NCBI GenBank assembly: GCA_001247695.2
Contig: LGRX02025840.1
Coordinates: forward strand, 1 to 64,000
Direction: 5' to 3'
Length of the DNA stretch: 64,000 bases
From: Cymbomonas tetramitiformis
Taxonomy: Eukaryota > Chlorophyta > Pyramimonadophyceae > Pyramimonadales > Pyramimonadaceae
Positions within the stretch are counted from its first letter, which is position 1; each line of letters begins with the position of its first letter. The notes beneath the pieces are model-generated. The model was given only the letters and a program-made list of their open reading frames with translations. It had not been told where the DNA came from and did not search any database. Below are positions 1 to 8,544 of the stretch, piece by piece. Both the position numbers and the translations under genes were made by a program.

Positions 1-20
1 GTCCACATGCTACGTACACA

Positions 21-240
21 CTAAGGGGTATCACATGGACCCCACATGGACCCGTAGGGAGGGGTCCATGTGAGGTCCATGTGACTGAAAACCGTATGGA
101 CCCCACATGGACCTTCAGTGGACCCATATGGACCCCTAGGGAGAAATGTCTGACCATTTGGGGCATGCGAGGTCCATTCCAAGTCCACGGGGGTCCACGT
201 GAGGTCCATGCGGGGTCCATGTGATTTGTGAATCACATGG
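21..240. repeat. Short palindromic direct/inverted repeats
   Basis: The motif CACATGGACC and its reverse complement GGTCCATGTG recur many times in both orientations, separated by short spacers such as CCCTAGGGAG. The stretch can therefore fold into several hairpins. The open frame across it is only a by-product of the repeat. No gene is visible. Confidence 0.75.
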
Positions 241-297
241 ACCCGTCCCTATTTGGTAGGGCCCCTAGCAGCTTGCACGAACGTCTAGGGGGTTTTG

Positions 298-412
298 TGT
301 ACCCCCTAAGAAATGCAAATTTTGTAGAGCGCCCTGCGCCAGAGCGCGCCGCGCCAGAGCGCAAGAGCGCCAGAGCGCCGAAGCAATGTACCCCCTAAGA
401 AATGCACAATTT
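298..412. repeat. Direct repeat flanking a GCGCCAGAGC-rich tract
   Basis: GTACCCCCTAAGAAATGCA occurs twice, near 298 and near 386. Between the copies lies a short GC-rich tract built of GCGCCAGAGC variants. This is a small tandem structure next to the larger satellite that starts at 439, with no coding content. Confidence 0.6.
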
Positions 413-438
413 GTTTGCCAAGCCATCAGCCATGCATG

Positions 439-2626
439 CAGTTGTGCACATGCCTATCATTACACGTACACAATGAAAGCCGTGCATACTTTGCCCGTGC
501 AGCGCCCTCGCAGGTGTGTGATGACTGCCCCGGTTGAATAGTTCCTAAAACGCGAGAACTCCGCAAGTTCGCTCGATATAGGAACCAAACAGTACCGAGG
601 CCAGCTGCCCCCACCCGCCCCTGCAGTTGTGCACATGCCTATCATTCCCCGTGCGTACACAATGAAAGCCGTGCATGCTTTGCCCGTGCAGTGCCCTCGC
701 AGGTGTGTGGTGGCTGCCCTTGAATAGTTCCTAACACGCGAGAACTCCGCAAGTTCGCGCGATATAGGAACCATACAATACCGAGGCCAGCTGCCCCCAC
801 CCCCTGCAGTTGTGCACATGCCTATCATCCCCCGCCTATCATTACACGTACACAATGAAAGCCGTGCATGCTTTGCCCGTGCAGTGCCCTCGCAGGTGTG
901 TGATGGCTGCCCTTGAATAGTTCCTAAAACGCGAGAACTCCGCAAGTTCGCGCGATATAGGAACCAAACAGTACCGAATCCAGCTGCCCCCACCTCCTGC
1001 AGTTGTGCACATGCCTATCATTACACGTACAAAAAAAATGAAAGCCGTGCATGCTTTGCCCGTGCAGCGCCCTCGCAGGTGTGTGATGGCTGCCCTTGAA
1101 TAGTTCCTAAAACGCGAGAACTCCGCAAGTTCGCGCGATATAGGAACCAAACAGTACCGAGGCCAGCTGCCCCACCCCCTGCAGTTGTGCACATGCCTAT
1201 CATCCCCCGTGCGTACACAATGAAAGCCGTGCAGGCTTTGCCCGTGCGGCGCCCTCGCAGGTGTGTGATGGCTGCCCTTGAATACTTCCTAAATCGCGAG
1301 AAATCCGCAAGTTCGCGCGATATAGGAACCATCCAAGGCCAGCTGCCCCACCCCCTGCAGTTGTGCACATGCCTATCATCCCCCGTGCGTACACAATGAA
1401 AGCCATGCAGGCTTTGCCCGTGCAGCGCCCTCGCAGGTGTGTGGTGGCTGCCCTTGATTCCTAAAACGCGAGAACTCCGCAAGTTCGCTCGATATAGGAA
1501 CCATCCGAGGCCAGCTGCCCCACCCCTTGCAGTTGTGCACATGCCTATCATCCCCCGTGCGTACACAATGAAAGCCGGGCATGTTTTGCCCGTGCAGAGC
1601 CCTCGCAGGTGTGTGATGGCTACCCTTGAATAGTTCCTAAAACGCGAGAACTCCGCAAGTTCGCTCGATATAGGAACCATACAGTACCGAGGCCAGCTGC
1701 CCCCACCCCCTGAAGTTGTGCACATGCCTATCATCCCCCGTGCGTACACAATGAAAGCCGTGCATGCTTTGCCCGTGCAGCGCCCTCGCAGGTGTGTGAT
1801 GGCTGCCCTTGAGTAGTTCCTAAAACGCGAGAACTCCGCAAGTTCGCGCGATATAGGAACCATCCGAGGCCAGCTGCCCCACCCCCTGCAGTTGTGCACA
1901 TACCTATCATTACACGTACACAATGAAAGCCGTGCATGCTTTGCCCGTGCGTGCAGCGCCCTCGCAGGTGTGTGATGGCTGCCCTTGAATAGTTCCTAAA
2001 ACGCGAGAACTCCGCAAGTTCGCGCGATATAGGAACCATACAGTACCAAGGCCAGCTGCCCCCACCCCCTGCAGTTGTGCACATGCCTATCATCCCCCGT
2101 GCGTACACAATGACAGCCGTGCATGCTTTGGCCGTGCAGAGCCCTCGCAGGTGTGTGATGGCTGCCCTTGAATTGTTCCTAAAACGCGAGAACTCCGCAA
2201 GTTCGCGCGATATAATAGGAACCATCCGAGGCCAGCTGCCCCACCCCTGCAGTTTTGCACATGCCTATCATTACACGTACACAATGAAAGCCGTGCATGC
2301 TTTGCCCGTGCAGCGCCCTCGCAGGTGTGTGATGGCTGCCCTTGAATAGTTCCTAAAACGCGAGAACTCCGCAAGTTCGCGCGATATAGGAACCATACAG
2401 TACCGAGGCCAGCTGCCCCCACCCCCTGCAGTTGTGCACATGCCTATCATCCCCCGTGCGTACACAATGAAAGCCGTGCATGCTTTGCCTGTACAGTGCC
2501 CTCGCAGGTGTGTGATGGCTGCCCCGGTTGAATAGTTCCTAAAACGCGAGAACTCCGCAAGTTCGCTCGATATAGGAACCATACAGTACCGAGGCCAGCT
2601 GCCCCCGCCACCCCCTGCAGTTGTGC
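439..2626. repeat. ~180-bp satellite array, about 12 units
   Basis: The landmark AGTTGTGCACATGCC recurs near 441, 626, 809, 1002, 1184, 1360, 1532, 1715, 1891, 2074, 2252, 2431 and 2620, giving unit lengths of 172 to 193 bp. Each unit runs through a CCTATCAT segment, a GTACACAATGAAAGCC segment, a CGCTCGCAGGTGTG-like segment and GCGATATAGGAACCA, and ends in CAGCTGCCCC. Units differ by small indels, mostly the presence or absence of ACAGTACCGA. The many 60-300 codon open frames across it are repeats of one peptide and are not genes. The array stops abruptly where the 44-bp array begins. Confidence 0.95.
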
Positions 2627-3066
2627 ACGCGCGCGGGGGCGGGAGTGCCCCACGCGCGGATATCACCATCACGCGCGCGGGGGCGGGAGTGCCCCACGCG
2701 CGGATACCACCATCACGCGCGCGGGGGCGGGAGTGCTTCACGCGCGGATACCACCATCACGCGCGCGGGGGCGGGAGTGCTTCACGCGCGGATACCACCA
2801 TCACGCGCGCAGGGGCGGGAGTGCCCCACGCGCGGATACCACCATCACGCGCGCGGGGGCGGGAGTGCCCCACGCGCGGATACCACCATCACGCGCGCGG
2901 GGGCGGGAGTGCCCCACGCGCGGATACCACCATCACGCGCGCGGGCGGGAGTGCCCCACGCGCGGATACCACCATCACGCGCGCGGGGGCGGGAGTGCCC
3001 CACGCGCGGATACCACCATCACGCGCGTGGGGGCGGGGGTGCCCCACGCGCGGATACCACCACGCA
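2627..3066. repeat. 44-bp GC-rich minisatellite, 10 units
   Basis: The unit contains GGGGGCGGGAGTGCCCCA, then CGCGCGGATACCACCATCA. Unit landmarks (CACGCGCGGATA) lie near 2651, 2695, 2739, 2783, 2827, 2871, 2915, 2957, 3001 and 3045. One unit is 2 bp short. Because 44 is not a multiple of three and the unit has no stop on the plus strand, all three plus frames stay open and encode the same peptide in rotation; these are not genes. Confidence 0.95.
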
Positions 3067-3379
3067 GCACTAGAGGAGCTTTGACGGGTGCTTGGCTGAA
3101 ATGAATTTGACGGACGTTGAACTCTTATAATAACGCTATGGGATATTCCGCCGCAGGCGCCGAAATGTTGGCATTTCTCATGTGTTTTGAGCAATTCTCA
3201 GTGGTAATCGGTTGCGATTAGGGCTGAGTACCCGCACCCCCCACTCTGCTTTCGTGGCAGTTTTCAAGGCAGTTGTTATTACTCACAATATCAGAATTAG
3301 GCAGATTTTTCGAGCGGCCGCTAGCGCGGGGCTTTTTTTCTCCCCACAAGCGGCGGCACTTTTCCGGCTTTGGGGGGGA

Positions 3380-3672
3380 TAGACCTAGGCACGCTTTTCG
3401 GTGCGGGGGTAGCCCTAGCGACACGCTTTTCGGTCTGGGGGGTAGACCCCTAGCGGCTTACGCTTTCGGTGCGGGGGTAGACCCCCTAGCAACACGCTTT
3501 TCGGTCTGGGGGGTAGACCCCCTCTGCTTGGCTGCCTTTTCGGTCTGGGGGTAGACCCCTAGCAGCACGCTTTTCGGTCTGGGGGGACCCCCTAGCAGCA
3601 ACGATTTCGGTCTAGGGGTAGACCCCCCTAGCGGCAACGATTTCGGTCTAGGGGGTAGACCCCAGCAACACG
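3380..3672. repeat. ~43-45-bp array with GGGGTAGACCCC palindromes
   Basis: About seven or eight units combine TTTTCGGTCTGGGGG, GTAGACCCCCTAGC and AGCAACACGC, with variants CGATTTCGGTCTAGG towards the end. Each unit carries a small palindrome of the type GGGG-TAGA-CCCC, so single strands could form a row of hairpins. No gene is present. From 3673 to the 3' end of the next gene at 3894 I see only unique sequence. Confidence 0.85.
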
Positions 3673-3893
3673 CGTGTTCTATCTTGGCCCCCCAGAGCAA
3701 TGTTCGCCCGCCCCAAAAGCACACAGGCAATTGAGTGTCCTGCCAAACTACTGAAAAAGTCTGCACCAGCAAGTCAGATGTAAGAATATAAAGGTGTCAA
3801 AGTAAATCAAACCAGATTGAAGACCGTGTTGAGGTCAACGTACATCTCAGTACACCACCAGAAAGTGGTGCACTGCCAGAGCCAGAAGGAGAT

Positions 3894-6025
3894 CTACTCG
3901 GGGTCAAAGTTCAGAGGAGCACCTTCACCACATCGTTCACCGTAGTAGCCCGCAGTAGCACGGCGGAGCAATACGGGGCGGCCAAAGTGTAAGGTGTCGA
4001 TCACTGAAAAATCATTCGTCAGAGAATTTGACGGAGTCGGTGTCGTTGATTCGTCGATCACGGGAGGCTGCACCGCACCGGGGTGCTGCCAAGTGCTGCC
4101 CGACGGTGGGGCCTCGTCATCTGAAGACGATGCCGGCGACAGCGGAGGACCGTCCTCAAATAACACGGCAGGCGGCGGCGGCCCGGGATGCCACAGCACC
4201 GGAGCCATATAGAGGCCCTGCCGCATCTGTTCCCGCCGGTGGAGACGAGGTGGAATAGCACACGGCACCGGAACAAGCGGTGCCGCCTCACCTGACACCT
4301 GCAGAAGGTCGGTTTCGTTGGCCACCGTGAAGGTGGCAGCTCCCACTCCCATGACGGAAATCAAGAGAATGAAGGAAAGAAGGAAGGGCATCCCCCACAT
4401 ACCCGGCTGAGCGGGGAAGCCCCACGGTGGCTTGCCGCAACCATAGGTGCGGTGAGCACCGTCACGCCAATCCCCAACAGCACCACCAGAGGGAGGTGCG
4501 TGGGCTGCGGGCTCCGACGCATGATTCGTCGAAATGGCAGGAGCCCGCGGCTGGCGCGCGTGATCCGCCAAGACAGCCTGCGGTCTCAGCCTGAAGCTAC
4601 CGTCGGGGAGGTCCTCGTAATCATCCGTGTCGTAGCCAGTCAGGTCGACCGGCATAACCGCGGCGTGGTTGACATTCTCCACAATGCTCTTGAACTCACC
4701 GTCCGTGCTCGCCGTAGTGGTCACCCGTGCCGATTTAAGGGACACGGGCTCGCCGTAGCCGTAGAGCTTCAGGAGCTCCTCCTCGTCCTCCAGGACAGGC
4801 ATAGCAGGGGCCGGCACGGCGGATGCCGATGCCGCCGCACCACCTGCCGGAACCTGCTTCCCCGGCGTGCCACCTGCCTCGGCAGGGTCACACACCAGAG
4901 CCGAAGCCTGCGCGTCAACTCCCCCAGACGGCAGGAAGGAGGCGTGAGTGTAGTGTACCTTAGGCTCAACGGCCGCGTTGACCTCCGCCGCGATGACGAC
5001 GTGCAGCCTAGTTTTAATTAAGTGTTGCTGTAAAATAGAAAATAGTTTTGATATCGTCATCGATGACAATAAAATGAAAACACATAAATACACCGAGTAT
5101 TTTATCATAATTACCTGCTGCGTCACGAACAAAACCCCCTGGTCGAAAATGTATTTGACCTTTGGACTCTGACCAGTTCTTTGCATCCAGGTATGCCGCA
5201 AACTCTTCTGGGTGTTCCTGAGCGTAGATAGCGACGGCGTAATCGACCGCAGCCCACATCGCCCTCTCGTCCATGCCGCGTTCCCCGGCGGACAAGGGGT
5301 TGACTACTAGTTTTATCAAGCCGAGTGTTGGAATCACGCAACATATCTTCTCCACCACCTTGTCCCTCATTGTTTTGTGCATGCCATCAGAATAAGCCAG
5401 CTGACCTTTGAAAGGTGGCTTTCCGAGGACTCTGTCCATTAATAGCATCACCTTGGCCGGCGACCACGGAATGTCCAAGGGACAGATGCAGTACTGCAAA
5501 GGCGGCCTGTGATAATTACATTTGTTAGTTTCAAATAACAAACATGGAACAACATCAATATTGATATTGCTATGTTTTGAATGCGTACCTTTCAAACAAC
5601 AACGCGCGGAGTCCAAGTTCTTGCAAGCGCTGACGCAACTGTCGTATCTCGACATCGGGGTCCTTTGAGGGGACATACGTCGAGCTCTTGCTTCCTCGAA
5701 TAACGTACTCCAAAGCCCGAACATCTTGCACCGCCTCTGACACGTTCAGTACGTCTTCTAGGGTGGTTGACTCGTGTCCACTCAGCAGTTTGTTCATCAC
5801 ATTGGCGGTTGCAGCCATCTTCAGGTTTTCCAATCGAGCTGCGCCCATCTCGGGGATTGCCTTCAAGACTGCCTCAGTTTCGGTTTCCCCAAGCTCTGTT
5901 GGCTTGGTTTTTTTGACAAGATTTGTGCAAGAGTGTTTCCCGATGTGTTTAAACATCAACAAATAGCCTGATCCGGGCGTAAGTTCACCACGGTAAAGCG
6001 TGGCGGTAGCGGCACAAGGTTCCAT
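3894..6025 (-). CDS. Spliced gene of unknown function (three exons proposed; possibly transposase-like)
   Basis: Proposed exon 1 is 6025-5589, exon 2 5506-5115 and exon 3 about 5027-3894. Intron 1 (5588-5507, 82 bp) is well supported: donor AAAG|GTACGC, acceptor ATCACAG|G, and the frame continues as LLFERPPLQYCICPLDIPW. For intron 2 the best donor (GCAG|GTAATT) and acceptor (TTTTACAG|CAAC) disagree in phase, so either the junction differs or there is a frameshift. Exon 1 has a KHIGKHSC motif that could be half of a zinc finger. Exon 2 has YSDGMHK and, about 100 residues later, FVRDAAG, which could be the spaced Asp residues of a DDE/Mutator-like transposase; that is a guess. Exon 3 is Pro/Ala-rich with one hydrophobic segment (FLLSFILLISVMGVGAA). 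I do not recognise the family securely. The real start may be further upstream, because a Cys-rich open frame runs from 6332. Confidence 0.5.
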
Positions 6026-6068
6026 GGATGTAGTTTGTTTGCACTTTGGACAGGATATATTTAAAAAA

Positions 6069-6183
6069 ATTCCCCCGTAAACAACGCGCGCGCCCAGACA
6101 GCGCCACCCCGCACACCTGACACCTCAGCAGCCGTGCCACCACGCCACCTGCCACGACACAGCGCTGTTCATAATCGCGACAG
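6069..6183. repeat. Dispersed ~115-bp repeat, copy A
   Basis: From TTCCCCCGTAAACAACG to TTCATAATCGCGACA this stretch matches 27290-27393 almost base for base, apart from a 12-bp length difference and a few substitutions. Read on the minus strand it is open and encodes RDYEQRCVVAGGVVARLLRC in both copies, so it may be a shared exon or the end of a mobile element. It lies just upstream of the proposed gene start at 6025. Confidence 0.8.
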
Positions 6184-7234
6184 CTGTCACAACTATGGAC
6201 ACGCCCAACCATAGGGTCGAAGGGGGGGACCCTTTTGCAGCCCACGACAGGGTCTCCCCCCCCCTGTCCCAGCTCAGCCACATCCCTGTCACCCATCAGG
6301 CAATCATACTCACGTTCACGCTCAGTTGTCACCGTTTTCCCCCACTCTGCAGCACCATTTTCCCCCAGCTATGCCAATTATACTAGTTATACTAGTTATA
6401 CCAGTTACACCAGCCACGCCACCGCCCCGCTTTCGTACTCAGGTACCACCAGCGATCCCCGTCAGCCAGTCACCCTTCGGATATAAATCTTGCTTCAGCG
6501 CGACACCAGGAAAGCACATGCCGGCATACGCCCCGCTTGCACCCCAGTTCGCCACAGCACACGCATGAAGGCGAGCCCTTGTGATAGTCTCACCCTTCGC
6601 AAGTACAAGCCTTCTTGACAGCGTCTCTCAGCAGCAGTACGATCCCTTTTGATTGCTACCCTTACAGGGGCAAGTCTCACAGGTCCATCCCCTTTGCGAG
6701 TCGAGCCCCCGTGAAACCCGCGACCGTTGTGACGCCCATCAGACAGCCCCCTTCCTCACAATCAGTTATCCGCCCGATGGCGCTTGTCACGCATGCAATT
6801 ATACCCCAAAAAACACCAAAGCACTACAGTACGACTCGTCACGACAACGGCACCCCTGCACAGCAGCCACATACGCCACCCATGGCGTATCAGCCGTTAC
6901 ATTAACCCAAAACGTCACAGTCAGTTATTCAGCAGCACGACAGCCACGTCATCGCGTACGACAGCAACTCCAAACCCGAGTTATGTTCGCTCGGACCCAG
7001 CTCTTGTTTACCAAAATGCTTTCTCTCAGAAGCGCTCACGCCCTCGCGAACTGGATGACACTTCACCGGGTGTCACGTGAAGTCCGCCGGACCGGGCTGA
7101 GCCCATCCACGGCCTCGTGAAGATCGAGAAATGTGCCCAGAGGCACAGCGTGAACCGATATGCCTATGCGTCCGTATATGTGTCATCGGGAGTAATCTGG
7201 GATTGGCACGATGACAGTGAAATTGGGCTTGAAA
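6184..7234. other. No gene recognised; GTCAC-rich sequence
   Basis: The short open frames here look like chance. The stretch is rich in scattered GTCAC/GTGAC pentamers and has a small CTAGTTATAC tandem near 6380. There are no convincing splice sites, no protein motifs and no RNA gene. Confidence 0.5.
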
Positions 7235-7500
7235 TCACGATGAGAATGAATACCAGATGTCCGGGGTATGACAGTATGACACTATGACACTATGACAGTA
7301 TGACACTATAGTAGTATGATATTACTGTGGGGGGTGTCATCGTGGTACTCGGTCAGACCCTCGAAGAATGGTCGGATTCGCATCGGGGTTGAAAAGACAA
7401 TGAAATCGAGTATCAGATATCAAGGTTATGACAGTATGACAGTATGACGCTATGACAGTATGACAGTACAGTAGTATGACAGTACTGTGGGACAGTCATC
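7235..7500. repeat. Diverged ~165-bp tandem duplication with TATGACAG microsatellite
   Basis: The blocks beginning near 7250 and 7415 share the order ATCAGAT, GTATGACAGTATGACAC-type microsatellite, TAGTAGTATGA, TACTGTGGG and GTCATCGTG. The microsatellite core alternates GACAGTAT and GACACTAT. It sits just downstream (minus strand) of the Ty3-type pol and could be part of that element's terminal region, but no matching copy was found on its other side. Confidence 0.7.
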
Positions 7501-7548
7501 GTGTCAGTCTGTCGGCATAACATCTGAATCAAGAATGACGAATCGGAA

Positions 7549-8544
7549 TTAGAAATGAGATCGGATCGGGAATTGAACGTTGAGCCGAAGTGTGACATCG
7601 GCTGTTGAGAGGTTGGGAGAAGGAGGCGAGGATGCTGTCAGTTTGCCAGAGCGCGTCTGAACTGCCAGGGTTGCTTCCTCGTACCCGGTTTCGGCCAGCT
7701 GCAGGGTATGTAAGGCGTCCATCCAGAGTTGAGGGGAGTCCATCCAGGTGAGAGTCCCACTGTACGCGAGAACTGGTTCAGGATCTTTGGTCTTGGCGCT
7801 GTTGGACTTGCGCTCCTTCAACTTGTTGGGATCTACCACTCCCAGGGGCGCACGTCCTTGGCGAGACTCTTTACCAGCTGCAGGTCGAAACTTGTTGGCA
7901 GTGTCTGCGGTCGAAGGAGGTCGCTGCGGTTTCCCAGTAACCGGGTGCACAAAGCCAGCTTCTACCAGTCCTTCTCTCGCGGAAATTTCCTTGTAGTCGG
8001 GTCGCCTGGACAGAGCGTCTGGAACCCAGAGTAGCGCCCCAGGGATGTACTCCATCTCGGGTACCCCTACCTCCACTAGATCCATGTACCATCGGGCTTG
8101 GCGTCGGCTGAGAGGTTGCCCGGGTGCCATTAACCAGACTAGGGGCTTATGGTCACCCTGCAATTGGAACTCGGTCCAGATGAGGTAGTGTCGCCAAGTT
8201 TGCGTAGTGCAGTGATGGAGAGCGCAGAGTTCTCTTTCGCCAGCATGGTAGTTCTGCTCGGCTCCATTAAACTGTCTGCTCTCAAAGGCGATAGGTTGCA
8301 ATCCATTTCCTACGTCTTGCATCAGTACTCCCCCCAGCGCCACTCCACTGGCGTCAGTTTGTACCACGAAAGGATGCCGTCCTTCGGCCGCCGCTTTCAT
8401 ATCGGGTAGCGCCAGAGTGGGTGAAGAACATAGCGCCTTCTTAATCTCCTCGAAGGCCCAACGCTGCATGGGTCCCCATAGCCAAGCGACATCCCCTTTG
8501 GTGAGCTGAGTCAAAGGTTGTGCTACTTCAGAGAAGCCCAGCAT
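7549..8544 (-). CDS. Ty3-type pol, C-terminal part: RNase H and linker
   Basis: 331 codons in the frame following the frameshift. RNase H motifs are clear: VVQTDASGVALGGVLMQ with the first catalytic Asp near residue 62, YHAGERELCALHH with the Glu, QLQGDHKPLVWLM, and the usual end VPDALSRRPD near residue 180. After that comes a Pro/Ser-rich linker containing LWMDALHTLQLAETGYEEAT and QTRSGK, then a stop. Element 2 has a recognisably related linker that leads into a Dam-like methyltransferase; here the frame ends first. No integrase follows. It may be a truncated copy. Confidence 0.85.
   Translation of the reverse strand: MLGFSEVAQPLTQLTKGDVAWLWGPMQRWAFEEIKKALCSSPTLALPDMKAAAEGRHPFVVQTDASGVALGGVLMQDVGNGLQPIAFESRQFNGAEQNYHAGERELCALHHCTTQTWRHYLIWTEFQLQGDHKPLVWLMAPGQPLSRRQARWYMDLVEVGVPEMEYIPGALLWVPDALSRRPDYKEISAREGLVEAGFVHPVTGKPQRPPSTADTANKFRPAAGKESRQGRAPLGVVDPNKLKERKSNSAKTKDPEPVLAYSGTLTWMDSPQLWMDALHTLQLAETGYEEATLAVQTRSGKLTASSPPSPNLSTADVTLRLNVQFPIRSHF

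Noticed and set aside
460..2741. Many overlapping open frames of 60-300 codons on both strands
   Set aside because: They are produced by the ~180-bp satellite; the same peptide recurs with each unit and there is no coding signature.
2621..3104. Three overlapping plus-strand frames of 120-153 codons
   Set aside because: The 44-bp unit has no stop and shifts frame each unit, so all frames are open by arithmetic.
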